64,000 nt of DNA from Streptomonospora nanhaiensis (GTDB lineage: Bacteria > Actinomycetota > Actinomycetes > Streptosporangiales > Streptosporangiaceae): positions 6,572,001 to 6,636,000 of the forward strand of contig NZ_CP113264.1 of assembly GCF_026642255.1 (NCBI RefSeq), in the 5' to 3' direction. Each line of letters begins with the position of its first letter. Position 1 is the first letter of the stretch. Both the position numbers and the translations under genes were made by a program. The notes beneath the pieces are model-generated. The model did no database searches and was not told where the DNA came from. It worked only from the letters and a program-made list of their open reading frames with translations. Positions 8,433 through 15,966 of the stretch are shown in pieces.

Positions 8433-9698
8433 GTGAAACCCAGCCGTTCGTTCGTCGCGCTGACGATGAGCACCATGCTCCTGCTCCCCGTCGGCATCGC
8501 GGTAACGGCCCCGGCCGCGCACGCCGCGCACCGGGGCGTGGTCGGCGAGCAGCCCGTCCAGTGGACCCCGCACGTCCTGGACGGGACGGTCAAGGACATC
8601 CTGAGGATCGGGAACACGGTCCTCGTCGGGGGTGAGTTCACCCGGGTCGCCGAGGCCGGCGGCGACGAGCACACCCTCCGCAACCTCTTCGCCTTCGAGC
8701 ACGGGACCGGGCGGATCATCCGCGACTTCGAACCGGACGTCAGCGCGATGGTCACCTCGCTCGCCCCGGGGCCGGACGGCAGCGTGGTCGTCGGCGGCCG
8801 GTTCACCGCCGTCGACGGCAAGCCCTCCCGGGGGCTGGCGCGGCTGTCCCTCTCCGACGGCGGCCCCGTGCGGGAGTTCGGCGCCGTCCTCGACGACGGC
8901 GCGACCAACCGCCTGGCCACCGACGGAGCCCGCCTCTACGTGGGCGGGAACTTCACGGGGGTGAGCGGCGCCGAGCGCACGGGCCTGGCCCGCCTCGACC
9001 TCCGGACCGGCGAGGTGGACCGCAACTTCGCGCCGCGCCTCGCCGAGCCGCGCCGCGGCAGCCTGCGCGTGCAGGAGCTGGCCCTGAGCCCGGACGGCCG
9101 ACGGCTCGCCATCAACGGGACGTTCACGAAGGTGGACGACAAGAACCGCTACCAGATCGCCATGATCGACACCGCGGAAGCCTTCGTCACTCCGTGGTCC
9201 ACGTCCGCCTACGAGGCCCCGTGCGACTACGAGCGGATCCACACGTACATGCGGCAGATGGCGTTCTCCCCCGACGGCTCGTACTTCGCCGTCGTGACCG
9301 GGGGCGGGCCCAAGGTCAAGCCCGGCCTGTGCAAGTCGACCAGCCGGTTCGAGAACACCGACAAGGCCGACTCCCAGCCCACGTGGAGCAACAAGACCGG
9401 GGGCGACTCCCTGTACTCGGTGGAGGTCACCGAGTCGGCCGTGTACGTGGGCGGGCACCAGCGCTGGATGGACAACGAGAAGGGCGAGCTGAACCCCGGA
9501 CCGGGGTCGGTGGAGCGGGAGGGCATCGGCGCCGTGGACCCGCGGACGGGACGCGCGCTGGCGTGGAACCCGGGACGCGCGCGCGGGCACGGCGCGGAGG
9601 CCCTGCACGCCACGTCGGACGGGCTGTACGTGGGAAGCGACACCGAACGCCTCGCCGGCGAGTACCACGCGCGCCTCGGCATGTTCCCGCTGGCCTGA
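8433..9698 (+). CDS. Secreted delta-60 repeat (beta-propeller-like) protein
   Basis: 421 aa from GTG 8433, which has AAGGAG about eight bases upstream; an earlier in-frame start at 8337 would add a non-signal N-terminus. It begins with a clear Sec signal peptide (basic KPSRS, hydrophobic core, cleavage near APAAHA-AHR). The mature part repeats a motif of the form ILRIGNTVLVGGEFTRVAE, SVVVGGRFTAVDGKPSRG and RLYVGGNFTGVSGAERTG, diagnostic of delta-60 repeats that build a beta-propeller. Two Cys (in APCDYERIH and KPGLCKS) may form a disulfide. It is probably an exported binding or surface protein with no known enzyme activity. It stands alone, closed by a hairpin at 9800-9825. Confidence 0.75.
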   Translation: MKPSRSFVALTMSTMLLLPVGIAVTAPAAHAAHRGVVGEQPVQWTPHVLDGTVKDILRIGNTVLVGGEFTRVAEAGGDEHTLRNLFAFEHGTGRIIRDFEPDVSAMVTSLAPGPDGSVVVGGRFTAVDGKPSRGLARLSLSDGGPVREFGAVLDDGATNRLATDGARLYVGGNFTGVSGAERTGLARLDLRTGEVDRNFAPRLAEPRRGSLRVQELALSPDGRRLAINGTFTKVDDKNRYQIAMIDTAEAFVTPWSTSAYEAPCDYERIHTYMRQMAFSPDGSYFAVVTGGGPKVKPGLCKSTSRFENTDKADSQPTWSNKTGGDSLYSVEVTESAVYVGGHQRWMDNEKGELNPGPGSVEREGIGAVDPRTGRALAWNPGRARGHGAEALHATSDGLYVGSDTERLAGEYHARLGMFPLA

Positions 9699-9799
9699 GG
9701 GCGGCGGTCCGGCGCGGCGCGCCGGGCGGCAGGTCCCGGAGTGCGACCCGTCCACCGGGGCGGCCGGCGCGGCGGGCCGCTCCGGCCCCCTGCCGCAGG

Positions 9800-9825
9800 G
9801 AGGCCCCGCCGTTCGGCGGGGCCTC
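9800..9825 (+). terminator. Intrinsic terminator-like hairpin after the delta-60 gene
   Basis: Perfect 11-bp stem GAGGCCCCGCC / GGCGGGGCCTC with a GTTC loop, followed by a C/T-rich stretch. It lies about 100 bases after the stop at 9698 and before the opposing DUF4229 gene ending at 10006, so it could serve both. Confidence 0.7.
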
Positions 9826-10005
9826 TCCCCCTTCCCGGGGGAGAGCCCGAGGAGACGGCCGGAGGCGGGCCCCCTGGGTGAAGTGGCCGGGTGGGGCGGC
9901 CGGTTCCCCGGGCCGACCGGTACGCCCGGTCCCGGCGGGGCACGCCCGGTCCCCGGACCGTCGGGGCCGCGGCCGGTGTCCGGACGGGCGTGCGTCAGGT
10001 GTTCG

Positions 10006-10401
10006 TCAGGTGTCCTTGGACGCGGCGGCCGCGCCCTCGTCCCGCTTCGCGTCGGCGTCCGCGTTCCCGGCGGCGTTCCCGGCGCCGGCCTCCTCAGGAG
10101 CCGCGTCAACGGGCGTCCCGGCCGGCTCGGACGCGGCCGCGTCCTGGAGGTCGTCCTCACGGGAGGCCCCTCCGGACAGGCGGTCTCCCACGTTGACGCC
10201 CCGGCGGCTCTCCAGGCGCTCGACGGTCCGGGCCGACAGCTGGTCGCGCAGCCGGGACAGCAGAACATAGGACGCGAGGCCGCTGACCAGCCACGCCAGG
10301 ATGAGCGCGACCCACGACCGGGCACCGAATAGGTAGACCACTCCGAAGGCCGCCAGGAAGAGTCCCACCCGGGCGGCGGTATAGGTCAGCCAGCTACGCA
10401 T
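10006..10401 (-). CDS. DUF4229 domain membrane protein
   Basis: 131 aa with two transmembrane helices in the first 55 residues (around TAARVGLFLAAFGVVYLFG and WVALILAWLVSGLASYVLL), followed by a basic RLRDQLSARTVERLESRRG segment and a long Ala/Asp/Glu-rich disordered tail. This two-helix-plus-basic-patch layout is that of DUF4229, a conserved actinobacterial family of unknown function. ATG 10401 has GTGAGG about nine bases upstream. It is divergent from bldC, 431 bases away. Nothing in the sequence suggests a specific activity; membrane location is the only firm statement. Confidence 0.7.
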   Translation of the reverse strand: MRSWLTYTAARVGLFLAAFGVVYLFGARSWVALILAWLVSGLASYVLLSRLRDQLSARTVERLESRRGVNVGDRLSGGASREDDLQDAAASEPAGTPVDAAPEEAGAGNAAGNADADAKRDEGAAAASKDT

Positions 10402-10832
10402 GAAAAAGCCTCACAACAGATGATTACCTGGTCTAGATTGGTCGCTACGCCCATCAGCACACGAGACGACCGGGTCCACACATGTGGCCCGGGCGGTACC
10501 GGGTCCCCGAACAGGACCGAACGGGTGGCTCCCGCATGTCCTCACCACCAGGTTAAGGGCGTGTCGGGCGCAGCGGGCACCGGGGCGGCGTGTCCCCCGC
10601 CGCAATGGCGACGGGACCACACAGGCCACTGGATTCACATAGTCATGGGATGTTTCCAATCCCGACAGCAGGGCCCGAACATCACGTTCCGGTCACATAT
10701 CCGGTACTCCTCCCCCCATCACCGCAATTTCTCCGAAAACTAGGGAGGAAACGGACCAACTCGTGCACACTAGGGGATCAAACGCCCGCCGCCCCCACAG
10801 TCCGAGGCGGGCACGATTGGGGGAATGTGAAG
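10402..10832. promoter_or_regulatory. Divergent control region between the DUF4229 gene and bldC
   Basis: 431 bases without a convincing gene. The bldC-proximal third is less GC-rich and contains several short AT-containing boxes (for example around 10690-10745 and 10775-10795) that could hold promoter elements, but I could not identify a clear -35/-10 pair. Facing DUF4229, the minus strand has GGTAATCAT near 10425, a possible -10 region. Confidence 0.3.
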
Positions 10833-11027
10833 GTGGAACGAGCAAGCGAACGCCTGTTGACCCCCGGGGAAGTGGCCTCACTCTTCCGGGTTGATCCCAA
10901 GACCGTCACGCGCTGGGCCGCCTCCGGGCGGATCAGCAGTATTCGCACCCCCGGCGGCCACCGCCGGTTCCGCGAGTCCGAGGTGCGTGCCCTCCTCCTC
11001 GGGGAGCCGAGCGAGAGCACCCCCTGA
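10833..11027 (+). CDS. bldC: BldC, MerR-like developmental DNA-binding protein
   Basis: 64 aa consisting almost only of a winged-helix MerR-type domain: LLTPGEVASLFRVDPKTVTR (helix-turn-helix) followed by WAASGRISSIRTPGGHRRFR (wing) and a short acidic tail. This is the diagnostic organisation of BldC, which in Streptomyces binds direct repeats cooperatively and controls the timing of morphological development; this genome's targets are unknown. GTG 10833 is preferred because a GGGGGA ribosome site lies eight bases upstream; GTG 10827 is too close to it. It is monocistronic, followed by a small membrane protein gene 120 bases later. Identification is strong because small single-domain proteins with the RTPGGHRRFRESEVRALL signature are rarely anything else. 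Confidence 0.9.
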   Translation: MERASERLLTPGEVASLFRVDPKTVTRWAASGRISSIRTPGGHRRFRESEVRALLLGEPSESTP

Positions 11028-11146
11028 GAGCGAGGTAACGCCCCTCACCCCCTTCGGCCCCGGACATTCGGAATCAGCGGGGTCTCCCGCAGCCCTGGCT
11101 CGGTGTCCCGACCGTGAGGAGTCGACAGCAAGAGTAGGCTGGAACC

Positions 11147-11500
11147 ATGGTGTGGCTTGGTGGCCTGATCACGCTCGTATCGATCGTTCTCTGGGTGTAC
11201 GCGTTCTTCGACGCGCTGACCACCCCTGCGCAAGAGGTCCGGAACCTGCCCAAGGTCCTCTGGATGATCGTCATCGCGCTGTTCATGCCCGTCGGTTCGA
11301 TCCTGTGGCTCTTCCTCGGCCGCCCGCGCCGGGCGGTCCCCGTGGACGGAAGCCCGCCCTCTCCGGCGCAAGCCGCGTCGGCCGACGACCTTGACCCGTC
11401 CGACTTCGCCAAGCCCTCCGACAGCCCGCACCCGCTCGGACCCGATGACGACCCCGAGTTCCTGCGACGCCTCAAACGGCGCATCGACCCGGAAGAATAG
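11147..11500 (+). CDS. Small membrane protein with PLDc_N (cardiolipin synthase N-terminal-like) domain
   Basis: 117 aa with two transmembrane helices (about residues 5-22 and 38-58) separated by TTPAQEVRNLPKVLW, then GRPRRAV and an acidic tail. This is the PLDc_N fold found at the N-terminus of cardiolipin synthases and as free-standing actinobacterial proteins of unknown role; no phospholipase HKD motif is present, so it is not an enzyme by itself. A TAGGCT hexamer (11135-11140) ends six bases before the ATG, suggesting a leaderless transcript. It converges on the pectate lyase gene and is closed by a shared hairpin at 11633-11670. Confidence 0.75.
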   Translation: MVWLGGLITLVSIVLWVYAFFDALTTPAQEVRNLPKVLWMIVIALFMPVGSILWLFLGRPRRAVPVDGSPPSPAQAASADDLDPSDFAKPSDSPHPLGPDDDPEFLRRLKRRIDPEE

Positions 11501-11632
11501 GTTCTCCTCGCCGGATCGGTCGGAGAAGGGGCCCGCCGGCCCCTCGCCGCCGGCCCGCCCGGGTGAACCTCGCCGACGGACCGCGTGGAACAGGGCCGCC
11601 CCGGCAGGCGGGGCACGACAGGCGTGAACACA

Positions 11633-11670
11633 ACGGTGGGGCCGCACTCCTCGGAGCACGGCCCCACCGT
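11633..11670. terminator. Bidirectional terminator hairpin
   Basis: Perfect 12-bp stem ACGGTGGGGCCG / CGGCCCCACCGT around a 14-base loop that itself can pair (CTCC/GGAG). It sits between the rightward membrane protein gene (ends 11500) and the leftward pectate lyase gene (ends 11711). Confidence 0.75.
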
Positions 11671-11710
11671 CATGTCAGGGGCTCACGGCGGCCCCCCGGC
11701 CCGCCCCGGT

Positions 11711-13000
11711 TCAGAGCAGCCCGGCCCCCACCTTCCGCGGCAGCCCGCGCACCGCGTGCACCGGCTCCACGTCCGGGGCGAACTCGGGGACCCAGGTGCC
11801 GGCGGTGCCCAGCTCCATGCCGGGGTTGGCCGCGTTGTAGGCCTCCACCAGGTCGACCCGGGTCAGCCGCCCCCGGCCGTCGCGCATCACCGCGTTGCCG
11901 TGCTCGACGATGTCGTCGCCGCCCCAGTTGTACAGGACCTCCTCCGCCCCGATCCCGTCGTGCAGGTCGAACACGTTGTTCTCCGCGTGGACGTGGGACT
12001 CCACCCCGACGCCCAGGCTGTACTGGTAGAGCCCGCCCCGCACGGTGTAGTGGTTGTTGTACACGTGCACCTGGCCGTAGCGCACGCGCGGCGCCCTCTG
12101 CCCGAGCCCGTCGAAGTGGTTGTGGTGGTAGGTCACCCGGAGCCGTCCCCGGTCCGTGGTCCGGCTGTCGCTGTTGCCGAGCAGCATCGCCTTGTCCCGT
12201 TCGACGAAGTCGTTCCACGAGACCGTGACCAGGTCGGACCCGCGGACGATGTCCAGCAGCCCGTCGTGCACCTCGTACTTGCGGCCGAAGTGGTCGGGCA
12301 GCTCCGCCCCGGGGTTGTCCCCGTCGTCGAACGTGTTGTGGTCCACCCACACGTTGGTGGCCCCGGAGACCTCCACGTGGTCGTACTCCGAGTTCCAGTT
12401 GCCGGTCCCGCCGTCGGCGGGGTCCCAGCCGGGGAAGCAGTCGTGGGTGTCGGAGAAGGAGAGGTTGCGCAGGATGACGTTGTCCACGTCGTGGACCAGG
12501 AGGTTCATGCCGGAGATGACGGCGTCGTCGCCCGCGCCGACCACCGTGGTGTTGGAGCCGACGCGGACCCGGATCTGCTCGGCCTGGACGTCCTGCGAGG
12601 CGGCGCGGGCCTCCTCCAGCGGGCCGGACGGGTCCTCCCACCCCCACACAGCGGGGTCGTAGGCGGCCAGGTAGCCCTCCAGGGTGTAGCCGTCGACCGC
12701 GTAGTCCTCGCACGCGATCGGGGTGCCGTCCGGCGCCGTGTTGGCGTCGACGGTGCCCTCCACGCGGACGATCTTCGGGTGGTCGCCGGAGACCGCCTCG
12801 CGGAACTCCTCCAGGGTGGAGACGGTGACGACGTGCTCCGGCGCCGCCGCGGACCCGCCGGTGGTCCCGGCCCCGGCGGACCCCCATCCGTCACCGTCGG
12901 CCAGGACCTCCCGGCCGATGTCGGGGGCGGCGTTCGCGGAGGTGGCCGGCACGGCGGTCAGCGCCACCGCCGCGGCCAGGGGGAGTATGAGCCTGCGCAT
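11711..13000 (-). CDS. Secreted pectate lyase, polysaccharide lyase family 1
   Basis: 429 aa from ATG 13000, which has AGGAG seven bases upstream. Residues 1-28 form a Sec signal peptide (MRRLILPLAAAVAL..ANA). The mature enzyme shows the parallel beta-helix hallmarks of PL1 pectate lyases: TTVVGAGDDAVISGMNL, VILRNLSFSDTHDCFPGWD, then YDHVEVSGATNVWVDHNTFD carrying the vWiDH motif with calcium-binding Asp, and later VTYHHNHFDGLGQRAPRVRYG, where the RxPRxR segment holds the catalytic Arg. It would cleave polygalacturonate by beta-elimination outside the cell. It is divergent from a LacI-family regulator, and a perfect palindrome (13048-13061) lies 47 bases upstream of its ATG, so substrate-responsive repression is likely. 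Confidence 0.92.
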   Translation of the reverse strand: MRRLILPLAAAVALTAVPATSANAAPDIGREVLADGDGWGSAGAGTTGGSAAAPEHVVTVSTLEEFREAVSGDHPKIVRVEGTVDANTAPDGTPIACEDYAVDGYTLEGYLAAYDPAVWGWEDPSGPLEEARAASQDVQAEQIRVRVGSNTTVVGAGDDAVISGMNLLVHDVDNVILRNLSFSDTHDCFPGWDPADGGTGNWNSEYDHVEVSGATNVWVDHNTFDDGDNPGAELPDHFGRKYEVHDGLLDIVRGSDLVTVSWNDFVERDKAMLLGNSDSRTTDRGRLRVTYHHNHFDGLGQRAPRVRYGQVHVYNNHYTVRGGLYQYSLGVGVESHVHAENNVFDLHDGIGAEEVLYNWGGDDIVEHGNAVMRDGRGRLTRVDLVEAYNAANPGMELGTAGTWVPEFAPDVEPVHAVRGLPRKVGAGLL

Positions 13001-13047
13001 GTTCGTGCTCCTGGTGGGGGGATACCGGGTACTGGTCGGCACCCGGC

Positions 13048-13061
13048 TGCAAACGTTTGCA
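13048..13061. promoter_or_regulatory. LacI-type operator palindrome upstream of the pectate lyase gene
   Basis: TGCAAACGTTTGCA is a perfect 14-bp palindrome with the central CG step typical of LacI/GalR-family operators. It lies 47 bases upstream of the pectate lyase ATG, in the gap shared with the divergent LacI-type gene starting at 13248. The regulator may also control itself from it, though its own start is 187 bases away. Confidence 0.8.
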
Positions 13062-13247
13062 TGAACATCTCCCGACTCCCCCGTCCACGTCAACCCTTCC
13101 GCCCCGCCTTCTCCGTGGAAAACCCCGGAAAACCCCGGAAAACCCGGCGACGGCAGCCCGGCCCGCACCCTGCCGCTCCGCAACCGGTTGCCGTACCCTC
13201 GGGTCCCAGCGGAGCACATCGGAACATCCACGGAACGGAGGCCCCGG

Positions 13248-14243
13248 GTGGCCGTCACCATCAGGGACGTCGCGCGGGAGAGCGGGGTCCACGTCTCCAC
13301 CGTCTCCCGGGCCTTCTCCGCCGCCCACATGGTCAACGCGGTGACGCGGACCCGTGTCATGGCGGCGGCGGAGCGGCTCGGCTACCGCCCCAACCGAGCC
13401 GCGCGGGCCCTCTCCACGCGGCGGACCGCGAACCTCGGGGTGATCGTCGCCGACATCGCCAACCCGTTCTTCCCGCCGCTGATCAAGGCCGCCCAGGCGC
13501 AGGCGCGCGAACGCGACTACCACGTGTTCGTGGCCGACACCGACGAACGGGCACGGGTGGAGGAGGAGCTGGTGCGCTCCATGGCCAAGCAGGTGGACGG
13601 CGCGCTGCTCGTCGCCTCGCGGCTCAGCGGGCGCGTGATCGCCGAACTCGGCCGCGACGTGCCCTTCGTCGTCGTCAACCGCCGGGTCAGGGGCCTGCCC
13701 TGCGTGCTGATGGACGTGGCCTCGGGCACCCGGCAGGCCGTGGACCACCTGGTCGCGCTGGGGCACAGGGACATCGCCGTGCTGACCGGGCCGAGCGCGT
13801 CCTGGACCGCCCAGCGGATACGGGGAGCCGCGGAGGAGGCCGCCGCGCGCCACGGCGCCGGGCTGCACCCCGTCGGGCCGAACCCTCCCACCGAGGAGGG
13901 CGGGGCGTTCGCCGCCGCCGAGGTGGTGTCGGGGCCGGCGACCGCCGTGCTCGCCTACAACGACCTCGTGGCACTGGGCCTGATCCGGGAGGTGGAGGCC
14001 CTGGGGCTGTCGGTGCCCGGGGACCTCAGCGTGGTCGGCGTGGACAACACCCACATCGCCCGGCACTGCCGCCCGGCCCTCACCACCGTGGACATGCCGG
14101 TCGTGGCCGCCGGGCGCGGGGGCATCGACCTGCTGGTCCACCGGGTGACCACGGGGGAGGACCCCGGAACCGTCACCCTGGACACCCGCCTCGTCGTCCG
14201 GGAGTCCACGGCGCCGCCCCGGAGCCCCCTGACCCGCCCCTGA
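13248..14243 (+). CDS. LacI-family transcriptional regulator, probable pectate-lyase repressor
   Basis: 331 aa. The N-terminal DNA-binding domain is standard LacI: VTIRDVARESGVHVSTVSRA (helix-turn-helix) and the hinge GYRPNRAARALSTRRT, followed by a periplasmic-binding-like sensor domain (LGVIVADIANPFFPPLIKAA, later GPATAVLAYNDLVALGLIR and SVVGVDNTHIARHCRPALTT). GTG 13248 is chosen because GGAG lies about eight bases upstream and the HTH starts at once; upstream in-frame codons would add a non-homologous extension. It is divergent from a pectate lyase with a matching palindrome between them. The effector is likely a pectin-derived sugar, by inference from context only. Confidence 0.9.
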   Translation: MAVTIRDVARESGVHVSTVSRAFSAAHMVNAVTRTRVMAAAERLGYRPNRAARALSTRRTANLGVIVADIANPFFPPLIKAAQAQARERDYHVFVADTDERARVEEELVRSMAKQVDGALLVASRLSGRVIAELGRDVPFVVVNRRVRGLPCVLMDVASGTRQAVDHLVALGHRDIAVLTGPSASWTAQRIRGAAEEAAARHGAGLHPVGPNPPTEEGGAFAAAEVVSGPATAVLAYNDLVALGLIREVEALGLSVPGDLSVVGVDNTHIARHCRPALTTVDMPVVAAGRGGIDLLVHRVTTGEDPGTVTLDTRLVVRESTAPPRSPLTRP

Positions 14244-14315
14244 CCGCCCCGGCGCCGGACCGCCGTGCGGAAAACCGGTCGCCGCCGACCGGGGGCGACC
14301 GGCAGTATGCGACGT

Positions 14316-14903
14316 ATGCAGCCCCAGCGCCAGGTACGCGCCGAGTACGACGCGAGCACGATCGTGGTCTACCAGGCGTACCCGTCGGCGGTCGCGGACC
14401 CGTCCCTTCGCGCCGGGCGGTTCGTCGCCCCGTTCTCCCTCAACCGCATGACGTGGATCAAGCCGTCGTTCCTGTGGCTCATGCACCGCAGCAACTGGGC
14501 GCGCAAGGCGGGGCAGGAGCGCGTCCTGGCGGTACGCGTCACCCGCGGCGGCTGGGAGAGGGCCCTTTCCCTCGCAGTGCCGACCACCGCAGACCCGGCG
14601 GCCGTCGCCCGCGCCCGGGTCCACGTCCAGTGGGACCCCGAACGCTCGCTGCGCGGAGCCGCCCTCAACCACTACAGCATCCAGGTCGGTGTCGGCCGGG
14701 GGCTGATCCGAGAGTTTGCCGAGGAGTGGGTCGTCGGCCTTACCGACGTCACCCCCCGGGTTCGCAGGATCGAGCAGCTGGTGCGGGGCGGGCGCGCCTC
14801 CCGGGCCCGGGAACTGCTCCCGCCGGAGCGCGTCTACCCGGTGCCGGAGCCGGCCGCGGGACGCCTCGGCGTCGGACCGCAGAGCGGGGGCCGCAACGGC
14901 TGA
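14316..14903 (+). CDS. DUF4291 family protein
   Basis: 195 aa containing the family signature: RAEYDASTIVVYQAY, then RFVAPFSLNRMTWIKPSFLW and a WARKAGQERVLAV segment. DUF4291 proteins are small cytoplasmic proteins of unknown function found in bacteria and fungi. There are two possible ATGs, 14307 and 14316; I prefer 14316 because CAGTAT (14303-14308) ends seven bases before it, resembling a leaderless -10/start arrangement, and no ribosome site is visible. It follows the LacI-type gene by 72 bases and ends at a strong hairpin facing ccsB. Nothing links it functionally to its neighbours. Confidence 0.85.
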   Translation: MQPQRQVRAEYDASTIVVYQAYPSAVADPSLRAGRFVAPFSLNRMTWIKPSFLWLMHRSNWARKAGQERVLAVRVTRGGWERALSLAVPTTADPAAVARARVHVQWDPERSLRGAALNHYSIQVGVGRGLIREFAEEWVVGLTDVTPRVRRIEQLVRGGRASRARELLPPERVYPVPEPAAGRLGVGPQSGGRNG

Positions 14904-14930
14904 CGGCGGGGACCCGAGGGGTCCCCGCCG
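14904..14930. terminator. Bidirectional terminator hairpin
   Basis: A 12-bp stem CGGCGGGGACCC / GGGTCCCCGCCG with a GAG loop, starting one base after the DUF4291 stop and 17 bases from the end of the convergent ccsB gene. Confidence 0.75.
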
Positions 14931-14946
14931 CCGTGCGCAGCCCGGG

Positions 14947-15963
14947 TCAGGCGTAGGAGTGCAGGCCGCTGAACATGTAGTTCACGGCGAAGAAGTTGAA
15001 CAGGATGGTCAGGAAGCCCAGCACGTTGATCCAGGTGGCCTTGGGGCCGCGCCAGCCGCCCGTGGCACGGGCGTGCAGGTAGGCGGCGTAGATCACCCAG
15101 GAGATGAACGACCACACCTCCTTGGGGTCCCAGCCCCAGAAGCGGCCCCACGCCTCGTCCGCCCAGATGGAGCCGGCGATGATGCCGAACGTCCACAGCG
15201 GGAACGCGAACAGGATGAACCGGTGCGAGATGCGGTCCAGCAGCTCCGGGCTGGGCAGGCGCCCCGCGATGCCCGCGACCTTCTGTCCCAGGGCGCGCCT
15301 GGCCTCCGCGCGGTGCGACACCAGGTAGGTGACGCCCGCGACGCCGGACACCATGAACGCGCCGCCCGCGATGATCGTCGCGGTCACGTGGATCGGCACC
15401 CAGTAGGAGTGCAGTGCCGGGATCAGCGGGCCCGGGTCCACGTACAGCCACTTGACGCCGATGCCCAGCAGGAGCAGGACCGGGACCAGGACGAAGGCCC
15501 CGAGGAACCGCGCCTGGTAGCGGAACGAGGCGTACAGGAGCCCGCCCACCGCGACCAGGCACAGCGCCACGATGAACTCGAACATGTTGCCCCAGGGCCA
15601 CCGGCCCGCGGCGAGGCCCCGGGTGACGATCTGGGCGACGCCCATCACGAACCCGAGCGTCGTCACGCCGAGCGCCACCCGGCCGAGGTTGCTCTGGGAG
15701 GCCTGCGCCTCCCCCTCGGTGGTGCGGACGTTGACGTCGATGTCGAGGTCGTCGTCACCGCTTCCGGCGGCTCCGGCGTCCTTCCCTGAGCCCACGGTCA
15801 CCGGCATGAGCTTGCCGGCCCTGAGGTTGGTGCGCTTTCCGTAGGCGGCCTCGATGGCGAAGAGGAACAGGGCCGCCGCGTACGTGACGATCATCGCGAT
15901 GATCAACATGTCGCTGGTCGACGCCATCGTCTCGTCCACCGTTCCGGCGAGTGTGTACGTCAC
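14947..15963 (-). CDS. ccsB: CcsB-type cytochrome c synthase subunit (haem-handling WWD protein)
   Basis: 338 aa, about eight transmembrane helices. Near the C-terminus EAWGRFWGWDPKEVWSFISW is the tryptophan-rich WWD haem-binding motif of the CcsA/ResC family, flanked by His residues on neighbouring helices (HSYWVPIHVTATI, HRFILFAFP, HARATGG). With ResB it forms the system II complex that ligates haem to apocytochrome c outside the membrane. An acidic insert (GSGDDDLDIDVNV) follows the first helix. GTG 15963 has GAGGGAG six bases upstream and begins three bases after the ResB stop, so it is the last gene of the tlpA-ccdA-resB-ccsB operon. Naming of CcsA/CcsB varies between actinobacterial annotations. 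Confidence 0.92.
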   Translation of the reverse strand: MTYTLAGTVDETMASTSDMLIIAMIVTYAAALFLFAIEAAYGKRTNLRAGKLMPVTVGSGKDAGAAGSGDDDLDIDVNVRTTEGEAQASQSNLGRVALGVTTLGFVMGVAQIVTRGLAAGRWPWGNMFEFIVALCLVAVGGLLYASFRYQARFLGAFVLVPVLLLLGIGVKWLYVDPGPLIPALHSYWVPIHVTATIIAGGAFMVSGVAGVTYLVSHRAEARRALGQKVAGIAGRLPSPELLDRISHRFILFAFPLWTFGIIAGSIWADEAWGRFWGWDPKEVWSFISWVIYAAYLHARATGGWRGPKATWINVLGFLTILFNFFAVNYMFSGLHSYA

Positions 15964-15966
15964 CGG

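Noticed and set aside
11585..14956. Plus-strand open frame of over 1100 codons across pectate lyase and the LacI gene
   Set aside because: Overlaps two confidently assigned genes in other frames; it has no start signal and no domain.
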